64,000 nucleotides of DNA from Devosia elaeis (GCF_001650025.1 NZ_LVVY01000072.1:45848-109847), one strand, 5' to 3'. Counted from the stretch's first letter, positions 1 through 9,070 are shown. Made by a program: numbers and translations. Notes: generated by a model from the sequence alone, not told the origin.

Positions 1-75
1 CACGGAAGTCCTGAAGCCCTGGCAATCGCCGCGGGCCATGTCGAAATCCGCCCGGCCCGTTCGTCGGGATGGTGA
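1..75 (+). CDS. 3' end of a YCII-like small protein (partial)
   Basis: Only the last 24 codons lie in the window, read in frame 1 to a TGA at 73-75. The visible tail, ending HVEIRPARSSGW, resembles the C-terminal end of YCII-domain proteins, where an Ala-rich helix is followed by a strand carrying a V/I-E-V/I-R-P motif. The next gene downstream is a full YCII protein, so this may be a tandem paralogue. The frame call rests on a short stretch, so a chance open frame cannot be excluded. Confidence 0.4.
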   Translation, partial: HGSPEALAIAAGHVEIRPARSSGW

Positions 76-114
76 AGGCGGCCACATGGCCCGCCCAGCC
101 TCAAGGAGGATTTC

Positions 115-453
115 ATGACGCAATACCTGGTCGCCATCCACCTGCCCGACGATTATGATTCCAGCCGGGAGGAGCAGGCCATGATCGACGATATCGATGC
201 GCTCAACGACGACATGGTCGCCGCCGGCATCAGGGTGTTCGTGGGCGGCCTGCGCCCTGCCCGCAGCGCCATGTCGCTCCGGACCGAGCCGGACGGCAAT
301 GTCATCGTCACCGATGGCCCCTATATCGAAAGCAAGGAACATGTGGGCGGCTTCTGGGTGCTCGAACTCGCCAGCCAGGAGGAAGCCCTGGCCTGGGGCC
401 GCAAGGCCGCCATCGCCTGCCGCGCGCCGGTCGAAGTGCGCGCCTTCAACTGA
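115..453 (+). CDS. YCII-domain protein
   Basis: This 112-residue protein has the small ferredoxin-like YCII fold, with the typical D-G-P-Y motif at residues 67-70 and a final V-E-V-R-A strand. The family includes the lyase-like MtmB/YciI group and many proteins of unknown role. In alphaproteobacteria they often sit beside sigma-70 ECF or DUF1801 genes. The ATG is preceded by a strong AAGGAGG ribosome site 6 bases upstream. The DUF1801 gene starts 5 bases after the stop, so the two are probably co-transcribed. The substrate is unknown. Confidence 0.8.
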   Translation: MTQYLVAIHLPDDYDSSREEQAMIDDIDALNDDMVAAGIRVFVGGLRPARSAMSLRTEPDGNVIVTDGPYIESKEHVGGFWVLELASQEEALAWGRKAAIACRAPVEVRAFN

Positions 454-458
454 GGACA

Positions 459-857
459 ATGCCCATGAAGCCGGCCACGATCGAGGCCTATAACGACGCC
501 CAGGCCGATGCGGACCGCGCCATCTGCCAGGCCCTCCGGCAGGTCATCGACAGGGAACTGCCCGATGCCGAGAGCAAGATCTGGCATGCCCATCCGGTCT
601 GGTTCCTCGAAGGCAATCCGATCGTGGGCTACAGCAAGCTCAAGACCTGCGTGCGCCTCCTGTTCTGGAGCGGGCAATCCTTCAAAACCCCGGGCCTTGC
701 CGTGGAAGGCACCTTCAAGGCCGCCGAAAAGCGCTACACTGCGCTCCCCCAGATCGACGAAACCGCGCTGACCGCCTGGCTGGCCGAAGCCCGGGACATC
801 CAGTGGGACTACAAGAACGTGGTCAAGAACAGGGGCCGGCTGGAGCGGCTCAGATAG
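459..857 (+). CDS. DUF1801-domain protein
   Basis: This 132-residue cytosolic protein has the DUF1801 (YdhG-like) pattern: an N-terminal helix, then E-S-K-I-W-H-A-H-P-V-W, then a G-Y-S-K-L-K-T-C-V-R strand. DUF1801 proteins have a compact alpha/beta fold and no assigned reaction. The gene follows the YCII gene by 5 bases. Two ATG codons are close together (459 and 465); the first is taken. Convergent with the LysR gene, whose stop lies directly adjacent. Confidence 0.75.
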   Translation: MPMKPATIEAYNDAQADADRAICQALRQVIDRELPDAESKIWHAHPVWFLEGNPIVGYSKLKTCVRLLFWSGQSFKTPGLAVEGTFKAAEKRYTALPQIDETALTAWLAEARDIQWDYKNVVKNRGRLERLR

Positions 858-1754
858 TCAGGGTCGGTAGCGCAGCGCTTCGACGAGCCGCGCGAAAGCC
901 GGCGATGTCTGGCCGCGGCTGGGATAATAGAGGTGATAGCCCTCGAAGGTGGGCATCCAATCCGCCAAAACCTGCAAAAGCGCGCCGCTTCGGATATGGG
1001 GCAGCGCCGCTTCTTCCGGAATGCAGGCCAGCCCATGGCCCTCCAGCGCCGCCGTCAGCACATGGCTGCCGGAATTGAAGGCCAGTTGTCCCTCGACCCG
1101 CACGTTGAGGCGTCTGCCCTCCTTCTCGAACTCCCAGGCATAGAAGCCGCCATAGGTGATCAGCCGCAGGTTGATGCAATTGTGTCCGGTCAGGTCTTCG
1201 GGCTGCGCGGGGTGCGGGCGGTCCCTGAAATAGGCCGGGGCGCCGACCACGGCCATCTGCCAATCCGGTGCGATCTGGGTCGCGACCATGTCCTTGGCCA
1301 CCTGCTCGCCCAGCCGAACGCCGGCATCGTAACCACGCTCGACGATGTCGATCAGGCCATTCTCGGAATCGATCTCGATCTTGATATCGGGATGGTCGTG
1401 GGCAAAACGGCTGATCTTGGGCCAGAGGACGCTGCGCAGCGCATGCTCGGCGACATTGAGGCGGATCGTGCCGGCCGGCCGGTCGCGAAAGGCGCTCAAG
1501 GCCGCGATTTCTACGGCGATCTGGTCTATGGACGGGCCGACCGTGTTGAGCAGGCGCTGCCCGGCCTCCGTAGTGGAGACGCTGCGCGTCGTGCGCTTGA
1601 GCAGGGGAACACCCAGGCGCCGCTCCAACTCCCGGATTGTCTGGCTCAGCGCCGATTGCGAAACGCCCATCGTCGCCGCCGCCTTGGTGAAACTGCGGGC
1701 CCGCGCCACGGCGAGGAAAGCCTGCAGGTCACGCATGTCCGCGCCGTAATTCAT
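858..1754 (-). CDS. LysR-family transcriptional regulator
   Basis: The protein has about 298 residues: an N-terminal winged HTH (first ~65 residues, including the family pattern F-x-x-A-A-x-x-x-x-x-S-Q-S-A-L-S) and a periplasmic-binding-like effector domain to the C-terminus. The ATG at 1754 is chosen because AGGAG lies 5 bases before it; a further in-frame ATG is at 1736. It is transcribed divergently from a Bcr/CflA-type efflux gene across a 202-base gap, the usual arrangement for a LysR protein controlling its neighbour. The effector cannot be read from sequence. Confidence 0.9.
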   Translation of the reverse strand: MNYGADMRDLQAFLAVARARSFTKAAATMGVSQSALSQTIRELERRLGVPLLKRTTRSVSTTEAGQRLLNTVGPSIDQIAVEIAALSAFRDRPAGTIRLNVAEHALRSVLWPKISRFAHDHPDIKIEIDSENGLIDIVERGYDAGVRLGEQVAKDMVATQIAPDWQMAVVGAPAYFRDRPHPAQPEDLTGHNCINLRLITYGGFYAWEFEKEGRRLNVRVEGQLAFNSGSHVLTAALEGHGLACIPEEAALPHIRSGALLQVLADWMPTFEGYHLYYPSRGQTSPAFARLVEALRYRP

Positions 1755-1956
1755 TAGCTCTCCTAATAGACACAAGTGGATTTTACTGGATTATCGCAGA
1801 ACCGCAAAGCGCTATGCTGCATCCAGGCAGGAGGAGGTGGTGATTGCGACCAAGTTTGTTTTCGTCGGCGCCATACCCTCGCTGCCGGCGGGACACGAGA
1901 TGCGCGCGCGCCTTATGGTACCCCCGCGACACCCCGCGCCTAACCCGAGAATATCC

Positions 1957-3195
1957 ATGACCACCGAAACCGCCCCCGCGCATGATGCACCGCAAGCCGA
2001 GCACTATCGGGGCGTATGGCTCACGGTCCTGCTCAGCCTGCTCCTTGGCTTCGCCTCGATCTCCACCGATCTCTACCTCCCGGCGCTGCCCAGCATGGCG
2101 GCGAGCCTGGGGGCGAGCCAGGGCACGCTCGAATTGACCGTCTCCGGCTACCTGCTCGGTTTCAGCCTGGGGCAATTGTTCTGGGGACCGGTCAGCGACC
2201 GTTATGGCCGCAAGGTGCCGCTTCTGGCCGGAGTGGCCATTTTCGCCGTCGGCGCGGCAGGCTGCGCCTTGTCCACCGACGCCTTCCAGATGATCGGCTG
2301 GCGCATCGTGCAGGCTCTCGGCGCCAGCGCGGCGGTGGTCATCGGCCGCGCCATGGTCCGCGACCTCTTCGCGCGCGAGGAAGCCGCCCGGGTGCTCTCG
2401 ACGCTCATGACGATCATGGGCGTCGCTCCGCTTCTGGGTCCCATCCTGGGCGCACAGATCCTGGCGATCTCTTCGTGGCAATATATCTTCTGGACATTGG
2501 TGGCGATCGGGCTGGTGACGTCGCTCGGCGTGGTCCGGACCACGGAATCGTTGCCCCGGGACCGGCGCATGGATGCCGGACTGGGCAGCGCATTCGCGCA
2601 TTATGGGCAGCATCTGCGCAATTCGCGGCTGATGCTTTATGCTGGCGTGCTCGGCTGCTTTGCCGCCGGCGTCTTCGCCTATGTCGCCGGCTCCTCTTTC
2701 GTGTTCATCCAATATTACCGACTCTCGCCCGATGCCTATGGGCTGGTATTCGCGGCCGGCATTGCAGGCATCATGCTGGCCAATATAGTCAACCGGCACC
2801 TCATCGGACGCTTCAGCAGCGACAGCCTGATGCTCACGGGCACCTTCGTGCGCCTGGCGGCGGGGCTCGTCGTGCTCGGCGTTGTAGCCGCCGGCTCGGA
2901 CGGCCTGGTCGTCTTCACCGTCGGCCTGGCGGTGTTCGTGGCGATGAACGGCCTGGTCGGCGCAAATGCGGTGGCCGGCGGGCTGGCAAGCGTCGATCAT
3001 GGCACCGGTTCCGCCTCCGCCCTGCTCGGGTTCGCGCAATATGGGGGCGGCATGGTCGGGTCGGCGCTGGTCGGGGCGCTCGCCGATGGAACGCCCTTTC
3101 CCATGGCCATCATCATCGTGGTCAGCGCGGTGGCAACGATAGCTTGCGCGGCCACCCTGAAATACATGAAACACCCCGATTCCGCGCAGCCCTGA
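1957..3195 (+). CDS. Bcr/CflA-family multidrug efflux MFS transporter
   Basis: This inner-membrane drug:proton antiporter of the major facilitator superfamily has 412 residues and about 12 hydrophobic segments. TM1 ends with the S-T-D-L-Y-L-P-A-L-P motif characteristic of Bcr/CflA proteins. The loop 2-3 motif A is G-P-V-S-D-R-Y-G-R-K. The ATG at 1957 gives a normal N-terminus for the family. However, AGGAGG at 1829-1834 is ideally placed for an in-frame GTG at 1840, which would add 39 Pro-rich residues, so the start is not settled. Regulation by the divergent LysR protein is likely. Confidence 0.88.
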   Translation: MTTETAPAHDAPQAEHYRGVWLTVLLSLLLGFASISTDLYLPALPSMAASLGASQGTLELTVSGYLLGFSLGQLFWGPVSDRYGRKVPLLAGVAIFAVGAAGCALSTDAFQMIGWRIVQALGASAAVVIGRAMVRDLFAREEAARVLSTLMTIMGVAPLLGPILGAQILAISSWQYIFWTLVAIGLVTSLGVVRTTESLPRDRRMDAGLGSAFAHYGQHLRNSRLMLYAGVLGCFAAGVFAYVAGSSFVFIQYYRLSPDAYGLVFAAGIAGIMLANIVNRHLIGRFSSDSLMLTGTFVRLAAGLVVLGVVAAGSDGLVVFTVGLAVFVAMNGLVGANAVAGGLASVDHGTGSASALLGFAQYGGGMVGSALVGALADGTPFPMAIIIVVSAVATIACAATLKYMKHPDSAQP

Positions 3196-3287
3196 CCTTA
3201 GCGGGGGAGATCGCCTCGCACCGCCCGATTACGACCCGGCCGCTCGCGCCCGCCCCCTTGCATCCTCGGCCAATAATCCGCATATAG

Positions 3288-3386
3288 GCCCTCGGGAGGT
3301 TGGCGCGGACGTGTTCCTCGCCAACCGGGTCAGGTCCGGAAGGAAGCAGCCCCAACGAGATCCTCACGGGTCGATGCCAGCCTCCT
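3288..3386 (+). ncRNA. ffs: Signal recognition particle RNA, small bacterial type (4.5S)
   Basis: The conserved apical domain is present: GGTCAGGTCCGGAAGGAAG starting at 3328, continuing into CAGCCC. Flanking bases 3295-3304 (GGAGGTTGGC) pair with 3375-3384 (GCCAGCCTCC) to close the hairpin, giving the short 4.5S form. This RNA binds Ffh and scaffolds co-translational targeting to FtsY. Location just upstream of dnaX is common in alphaproteobacteria. The outer ends are approximate. Confidence 0.92.
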
Positions 3387-3520
3387 ACTCAATCTGTTCA
3401 CAAGTGGGCATATCGGCCCCGCAAATCCGTTCTTGGCTTTTGCGGTCGGACGCGGCTTGCCCTATGGTCCGGGCATGAACGAAGGCAGATTCCCGACAAG
3501 GCGGCACACGGACGGGCGGC

Positions 3521-5290
3521 ATGGCTGACAACCAGACCTCGCCCTATCTCGTCCTCGCCCGCAAATATCGCCCGCGCGACTTCTCCACCCTGGTGGGGCA
3601 GGATGCGATGGTGCAGACGCTGGGCAATGCCTTCGCGCAGAACCGCATCCACCACGCCTTCATCCTTACCGGGGTGCGCGGCGTGGGCAAGACCACCACG
3701 GCCCGCATCCTGGCCCGTGCCTTCAATTACGAGGACGAGACCGGACGCCACCCCACGCTCGACCTGTCGGTGGAGGGCAATCATTGCCGCGCCATCATCG
3801 AGGGTCGTCATGTCGACGTGGTGGAGATGGACGCCGCATCCAATACCGGCATCGGCGACATTCGCGAGATCATCGACTCGGTCAAATACGGCCCGGTCTC
3901 GGCGCCCTACAAGGTCTATGTGATCGACGAGGTGCACATGCTCTCCACGGCCGCCTTCAACGGCCTGCTGAAGACGCTGGAAGAGCCGCCGCCCTATGTG
4001 AAGTTCATCTTCGCCACCACCGAGATCCGCAAGGTCCCGATCACCATCCTGTCGCGCTGCCAGCGCTTCGACCTGCGCCGCATCCCGGCCGAGATCATGT
4101 CGGCCTATCTCGAAAAAATCCTCGGCCAGGAAGGCATCGGCTTCGAGCCGGACGCGCTGGCCATGATCGTGCGCGCCGGCGAAGGCTCGGCGCGCGACAG
4201 CCTCTCGCTGCTCGACCAGGCCATCGCCCACGGCAATGGCAATGTCAGTGCCGCCACGGTCAAGGCCATGCTGGGTCTGGGCGACCGGGCGCGGATCATC
4301 GATCTTTTCGAGGACCTGATGGGCGGGCGGATCGCCGAGGCGCTGACCGCCCTGCGCGAGCTCTACGATCTGGGCGCCGATCCGCAGACCTTGCTCGCCG
4401 ACCTCGCCGAATTCACCCATCTCGTGACCCGCATCAAGGTCGTGCCCGCCGCGGCCGATGATGCATCGCTCACGCCCGACGAGCGGGTGCGCGGGCAGGA
4501 CCTGGCCAATCGCCTCTCCATGCGGGCGCTGACCCGGACCTGGCAAATCCTGTTCAAGGGCAATGAGGAAGTCTCCCGCGCCGGCAATGCCCTGCAGGCC
4601 GCCGAAATGGTGCTGATCCGCCTCGCCTATGCCGCCGACCTGCCGAGCCCGGACGAACTGATCACCAAATTGACCCAGCAGGGCAATCTGCCTTCGGCCG
4701 CCGCGCCGGCGGCGGGCGGCCCTCCGCCCCTGCCGCCGCGCGCGCCTTCCGGCTCGGGCTCCGGGGGCGCGTCGGCACTGCGCGTCGAAGCGCCTTCCCT
4801 GGGCGAGCCGGCTACCATGGCCGTCGCCTCCCCCGGCCCGACGCCCAATGTCGCGGTGCAGCCGGCGCTGGCGACCGTCACCAGCTACAAGGATCTCATC
4901 GCCCTGGCCACGGCCAAGCGCGACATGCTGGTCAAGCTGGCGCTGGAAAGCCAGATGCTGCCGGTTTCCTTCGAGCAGGGCCGCATCGAGGTGGCGCTGG
5001 TCGAGGGCGCCAATCCCAACGTGGTCAACAATCTCTCCGCGCGGCTGCAGACCTGGACCGGGCAGCGCTGGCTGGTCACCGTCTCGACCAAGCCGGTCGA
5101 GGGCCTGACCATCAGGCAGGAAAAAGAGCAGAAAAAGGAAGCGGCGACGGCCGCGGCCCATGACGATCCGCTGGTCAAGGCCATATTGGAAACATTTCCG
5201 GGCGCCAAGCTGGTGAACGTGACGGTGCGCGATGAAGCCGCCATCATTCCCGAGCTGGCCCCGCCACCATCCGAAGAGGACGACGAATGA
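3521..5290 (+). CDS. dnaX: DNA polymerase III subunit gamma/tau
   Basis: Clamp-loader ATPase of the replicative holoenzyme, 589 residues. The AAA+ core carries Walker A G-V-R-G-V-G-K-T (51-58), Walker B V-I-D-E-V-H (134-139) and the sensor/SRC motif at 178-180. A Pro/Ala-rich linker (about 390-450) precedes a C-terminal tau-like domain. The zinc-module region (about 70-95) has only one cysteine, C89, where the E. coli protein has four. The stop overlaps the ybaB start in an ATGA. No slippery run for a gamma frameshift was recognised. Confidence 0.96.
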   Translation: MADNQTSPYLVLARKYRPRDFSTLVGQDAMVQTLGNAFAQNRIHHAFILTGVRGVGKTTTARILARAFNYEDETGRHPTLDLSVEGNHCRAIIEGRHVDVVEMDAASNTGIGDIREIIDSVKYGPVSAPYKVYVIDEVHMLSTAAFNGLLKTLEEPPPYVKFIFATTEIRKVPITILSRCQRFDLRRIPAEIMSAYLEKILGQEGIGFEPDALAMIVRAGEGSARDSLSLLDQAIAHGNGNVSAATVKAMLGLGDRARIIDLFEDLMGGRIAEALTALRELYDLGADPQTLLADLAEFTHLVTRIKVVPAAADDASLTPDERVRGQDLANRLSMRALTRTWQILFKGNEEVSRAGNALQAAEMVLIRLAYAADLPSPDELITKLTQQGNLPSAAAPAAGGPPPLPPRAPSGSGSGGASALRVEAPSLGEPATMAVASPGPTPNVAVQPALATVTSYKDLIALATAKRDMLVKLALESQMLPVSFEQGRIEVALVEGANPNVVNNLSARLQTWTGQRWLVTVSTKPVEGLTIRQEKEQKKEAATAAAHDDPLVKAILETFPGAKLVNVTVRDEAAIIPELAPPPSEEDDE

Positions 5291-5610
5291 AAGACATCAT
5301 GGGCATGATGAAGGCTGCCGGCGAAATGAAGGCCAAGATGGAGGCCATGCAGGCCGAACTGGCCGAACTGGTGGTCGAGGGCCGCTCGGGCGGCGGCATG
5401 GTCGTGGTGGCGCTGTCGGGCAAGGGCGAGATGCGCGGTCTCAAGATCGATCCCACTCTGCTCAAGCCGGAAGATGCCGAGGTGATCGAGGACCTGATCA
5501 TGGCCGCCTTCAACGACGCCAAGGGCAAGAGCGAGGCGGAAATGCAGCGCAGGATGGCCGAGGTCACCGCCGGTCTGCCCATCCCGCCGGGCATGAAGTT
5601 TCCGTTTTGA
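5287..5610 (+). CDS. ybaB: YbaB/EbfC-family nucleoid-associated protein
   Basis: This 107-residue protein has the YbaB pattern: an N-terminal Met/Lys-rich helix (M-G-M-M-K-A-A-G-E-M-K), a beta-hairpin G-G-M-V-V-V-A-L-S-G, and the C-terminal L-P-I-P-P-G-M motif. Family members bind DNA as tweezer-like dimers and are almost always found in a dnaX-ybaB-recR operon, as here. Its ATG overlaps the dnaX stop, implying translational coupling. Confidence 0.95.
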   Translation: MKDIMGMMKAAGEMKAKMEAMQAELAELVVEGRSGGGMVVVALSGKGEMRGLKIDPTLLKPEDAEVIEDLIMAAFNDAKGKSEAEMQRRMAEVTAGLPIPPGMKFPF

Positions 5611-5682
5611 GCTTTTTCGCCCCCTTGGCGGCGCTCAACGTTCACAGTCTGCTAACCAATTCGCCTTCCAGGTGACACCAAA

Positions 5683-6279
5683 ATGCCGTCCGGCGGACCC
5701 GAAATCGAACAGCTGATCCAGCTCATGGCGCGCCTGCCCGGCTTCGGTCCGCGCTCGGCGCGCCGGGCGGTCCTGCACCTGATCAAGCGCAAGGAACAGC
5801 TCATGCTGCCCCTTTCGGCAGCGATCGACCGGGCCGTGGCGGCGGTGCGGACCTGCGAAGTCTGCGGCAATGTGGATACCACGAGCCCCTGCTCCATCTG
5901 CGCCGATCCGCGGCGCGGCGAAACGGGAATTCTCATTGTGGTGGAAGACGTTGCCGATCTCTGGGCGCTGGAGCGCGCCGGGGTCGGCCAGGTCCGCTAC
6001 CATGTGCTGGGCGGCGTCCTGTCGCCGCTCGACGGCGTGGGGCCGGACGATCTCAACCTCGAAGGCCTCATCGCCCGGGCGCATGATTATGCCGAGATCG
6101 TCCTGGCCATGAATGCCACGGTCGAGGGCCAGACCACCGCCCATTACATCACCGACAGGCTGGCGGGCACCCCGATCAAGGTCACCCGCCTCGCCCATGG
6201 CGTGCCGGTAGGCGGCGAGCTCGACTATCTCGACGAAGGCACGCTCAGCCAGGCGCTCAGGGCCCGCACGGAGATCTAG
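5683..6279 (+). CDS. recR: Recombination mediator protein RecR
   Basis: 198 residues, the normal family size. An N-terminal helix-hairpin-helix ([11 protein letters not shown]) is followed by a C4 zinc finger (C-E-V-C ... C-S-I-C) and a Toprim domain (about residues 83-175) with conserved E-D and G-x-L-S-P-L-D-G-V. RecR works with RecO/RecF to load RecA on gapped DNA. Third gene of the dnaX-ybaB-recR set, 72 bases after ybaB. A weak AGGTG lies before the ATG. Confidence 0.96.
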   Translation: MPSGGPEIEQLIQLMARLPGFGPRSARRAVLHLIKRKEQLMLPLSAAIDRAVAAVRTCEVCGNVDTTSPCSICADPRRGETGILIVVEDVADLWALERAGVGQVRYHVLGGVLSPLDGVGPDDLNLEGLIARAHDYAEIVLAMNATVEGQTTAHYITDRLAGTPIKVTRLAHGVPVGGELDYLDEGTLSQALRARTEI

Positions 6280-6285
6280 AAAGGA

Positions 6286-6762
6286 TCAGTGCAGGTCGGG
6301 CTTGAACTCGTCGCTGCCCTGCCAGACATGGTCGTCATCGACCGGCCCGTCCTCGTCCTCCTCGTAGAATTCCTCCTCGCCGATCAGGGCGTCGCGCGCA
6401 TCGACATCGTCGGGGGCGAGCGCGTCCAGGTGATCAGCCGGATCGGCGGACATGAGCGCATCGGCACTGCCGGTTTCATCGGCATTCTGCGCATCGCGCT
6501 GCAATTCGGCCATGGCCCGGTCGAGTTCCTCGATCATGGCAGCGGGATCCTCGTCGCCGAAATCCCCGCTTTCGCGCGTGACCAATTCGTCGCGCATGTC
6601 GCGCAGCCGGGCCAGGCGGTCTTCGACCGGCCGGTCATCGCCATAGAGCAGTTCCTCGATCTCGGTCTGGCTGTAGGGCTGGGCGATGCCGGGCGTGTCG
6701 GAATTGTCGAAACTGGTTTCCTGCGGCACGATGCTGCCGGGATTATGGTGATGCTGAACCAT
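6286..6762 (-). CDS. Acidic protein of unknown function
   Basis: 158 residues, very rich in Asp and Glu, with no membrane segment. The N-terminus reads M-V-Q-H-H-H-N-P-G, and the C-terminal third is an almost continuous acidic tract (E-E-E-F-Y-E-E-D-E-D-G). The ATG at 6762 is chosen over the upstream Met codons because GGGAGA lies 6 bases before it. Convergent with recR, with stops 6 bases apart. The composition suggests a disordered or nucleic-acid-mimicking protein, but no family was recognised. Confidence 0.65.
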   Translation of the reverse strand: MVQHHHNPGSIVPQETSFDNSDTPGIAQPYSQTEIEELLYGDDRPVEDRLARLRDMRDELVTRESGDFGDEDPAAMIEELDRAMAELQRDAQNADETGSADALMSADPADHLDALAPDDVDARDALIGEEEFYEEDEDGPVDDDHVWQGSDEFKPDLH

Positions 6763-6860
6763 GATCTGTCTCCCATAAGCGTCCATCACGAGAGCAGAAC
6801 GCCGTGTCGCGCCCGCGGTTCGACCTGTCCGAGAGATTGTGATCGTATTGATATCGGGGC

Positions 6861-8285
6861 TTAGTTCAGGTCGCCCGGCTCCTCGCCCGCCAGGCGCAGG
6901 GCCGGCTTGTCGTCGCTGCCCCCTTCCCAGCCCGGCGGCAGGGGCTTGTTCGCCTTGGCGCCGAGTTCGCGCAGCATTTCGACCTGGCGCACGACATTGC
7001 CGCGCCCGTTCGATAATTGATTGCGCGCGTCGTCGAAACTGGAGCGGGCCTTGTCGAGATGCCCGCCCAGCTTGTCCATGCTGGCCAGGAACCCGGCCAC
7101 CTTGTCGTAAAGCGCCCCCGCCCGCTCGGCGATTTCCTCGGCGTTCTGATGGCGCTTTTCGATGTCCCAGACATTGCGCACGGTGCGCAAGACCGTCATC
7201 AGCGTCGTCGGCGTGGTCAGCATGACGCCCTTGCTCATGCCGAATTCGACCAGCTTGGCATCGTGCTGGATGGCGGTGGCCAAAGCCGATTCGATGGGCA
7301 CGAACATCATCACGTAATCGAGGCTGGAGCGGGCCGCGCGGTGATAGGTCTTGTCGCCCAGGGTGGCGATATGGGTGCGCACGGAGGCGATATGGGCGCG
7401 CAGATGCTGCTCGCGGTCGAGGTCTTCGCTGTTCACGAAGGCTTCGAAGGCATTCAGCGAAACCTTGGAATCGATGACCAGCCGATCGCCATTGGGCATC
7501 AGGATTTCCACATCGGTGCGGACGCGCTGGCCATCTTCGCCAGTATGGCTCTGCTGGACGAAATATTGCTCGCCCTCGCGCAAGCCCGATTGTTCCAGGA
7601 TGGTTGCGAGGATCATTTCGCCCCAGGCGCCTTGCGTCTGGGAATTGCCCTTAAGCGCCCGGGTCAGGTTCTGCGCTTCGGTGGTGATCTGCAGATTGCT
7701 TTCCGCCAAGGCGCGGATGCGCTCGGCCATGGCGGAGCGATCCTCGATCAGGCCGCGATGAAATTCGCCGATCTTTTCCTGCAACGGCTTGAGCAGCACA
7801 TCGACCTGTTCGCGGTTCTGCTTGCTGAAGGTCTCGCTGTGAGAGCGCAGGACGTCGCCGGCAATGGCCTTGAATTCGTCGGTCATCTGCTGGCGCGCCT
7901 CGAGGAAGCGCTTAAGATTGAGCTCGTTCTGCCGCCCCTGTTCGTCAAGCCGGGTGCGCATGGCGGCCAGTTCGGATTGCAGCTCGGCACTCTTGTCGCG
8001 CTCGCTGCCGAGCAGGTCGGCGGCGCGCTCGCGCTCCCGTTCGAGCTGCATTTCGAGATCGCGAATGCGCCCGTCGCGCAGGGCGACCTGCTCCTGGAAA
8101 CTGCTCCGCAGATTGTCGGTCGCTTCCCGGGCGGCCGCGTCGGCCCGCCTGGCACTGGCCCGCGCCGCGGCCACCAGCAGCCCGACCAGACCGGCCAGGA
8201 TCAGCGCCCCGCCGATCAGCAGGGCCAGGGCGAGGCTGACGGGGATGTCGCCCAGCGTGAAAAGGGTGCGGTCGAGTTCATTCAT
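6861..8285 (-). CDS. rmuC: DNA recombination protein RmuC
   Basis: 474 residues in the usual RmuC layout. There is an N-terminal membrane anchor (about residues 14-40), a charged coiled coil (about 45-125) and the RmuC nuclease-like domain (about 150-430) with the conserved patterns G-N-S-Q-T-Q-G-A-W-G-E and V-I-D-S-K-V-S-L. RmuC limits inversions and other rearrangements at short inverted repeats, which is notable given the many inverted repeats in this window. Divergent from def. Confidence 0.93.
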   Translation of the reverse strand: MNELDRTLFTLGDIPVSLALALLIGGALILAGLVGLLVAAARASARRADAAAREATDNLRSSFQEQVALRDGRIRDLEMQLERERERAADLLGSERDKSAELQSELAAMRTRLDEQGRQNELNLKRFLEARQQMTDEFKAIAGDVLRSHSETFSKQNREQVDVLLKPLQEKIGEFHRGLIEDRSAMAERIRALAESNLQITTEAQNLTRALKGNSQTQGAWGEMILATILEQSGLREGEQYFVQQSHTGEDGQRVRTDVEILMPNGDRLVIDSKVSLNAFEAFVNSEDLDREQHLRAHIASVRTHIATLGDKTYHRAARSSLDYVMMFVPIESALATAIQHDAKLVEFGMSKGVMLTTPTTLMTVLRTVRNVWDIEKRHQNAEEIAERAGALYDKVAGFLASMDKLGGHLDKARSSFDDARNQLSNGRGNVVRQVEMLRELGAKANKPLPPGWEGGSDDKPALRLAGEEPGDLN

Positions 8286-8418
8286 TCCTCCAGTCTAACC
8301 CGATTCTGATGTTCGCAAAATGTTCTTGTTCAAACCGGATTGAAACCGGCCGGAGTTGACCGGAAGGCCGGAAATCGCCATATCGGGGGCAAATCCTTTC
8401 CTCGCCGGACTTTCTGCC

Positions 8419-8934
8419 ATGGCTATCCGCCCGATTCTCATCATTCCCGATGCCCGCCTGCGCGCCGTTGCCGACCCGATCATCGAGGTCGACGACGAGA
8501 TCAAGACGCTGGCCAAGGACATGCTGGACACCATGTACGACGCCCCCGGCATCGGCCTGGCCGCGCCGCAGATCGGGGTGATGAAGCGCATCGTGGTGAT
8601 GGACCTGGCCGGCGAAGGCGAGCCCCCGGCGCCGCTGGTGATGATCAATCCCGAAATCACCCATTTCGGTGAACAGATGCAGGTGACCGAGGAAGGATGC
8701 CTGTCCATTCCCGAGCTCTATTACGAGGTCGAGCGGCCCAATGAGGTCACGGTGAAATATACCGATCTCGACGGCAAGGACGTGACCAAGGCGGCCGAGG
8801 GCAAGCTCGCCGTCTGCATCCAGCACGAACTCGATCACCTCGATGGCGTACTCTATATCGACTATCTCAGCCGGTTGAAGCGCGACCGGGTGATCAAGAA
8901 GTTCGACAAGGCCGCCAAGCGGGCGGCTGGTTGA
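8419..8934 (+). CDS. def: Peptide deformylase
   Basis: 171 residues. All three family motifs are present: G-I-G-L-A-A-P-Q (44-51), E-G-C-L-S-I-P (92-98) and Q-H-E-L-D-H (135-140). Metal ligands are C94, H136 and H140, and the general base is E137. It removes the formyl group from nascent proteins and pairs functionally with fmt downstream. The ATG at 8419 is chosen because the family begins M-x-x-R-P-I-L just before the first strand; a longer TTG start exists at 8356. Confidence 0.95.
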   Translation: MAIRPILIIPDARLRAVADPIIEVDDEIKTLAKDMLDTMYDAPGIGLAAPQIGVMKRIVVMDLAGEGEPPAPLVMINPEITHFGEQMQVTEEGCLSIPELYYEVERPNEVTVKYTDLDGKDVTKAAEGKLAVCIQHELDHLDGVLYIDYLSRLKRDRVIKKFDKAAKRAAG

Positions 8935-8963
8935 TACCGCACATTACGTCTTCCCGCTCCTTC

Positions 8964-9035
8964 GTCATCACCGGGCTTGTCCCGGTGATCCATGCGATGC
9001 CCAGAGTGGATTGCCCGGACAAGCCGGGCAATGAC
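8964..9035. repeat. Intergenic palindromic element, family A, copy 1
   Basis: Two hairpin-forming arms in inverted order fill the def-fmt gap. The left arm (8964-8992) carries CACCGGGCTTGTCCCGGTG and the right arm (9007-9035) carries TTGCCCGGACAAGCCGGGCAA, with outer GTCAT/ATGAC ends. The same design recurs at 37062-37145. Confidence 0.75.
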
Positions 9036-9070
9036 GATCATAGGGGCATCCAGACTTAGCGAGGCTCCAC

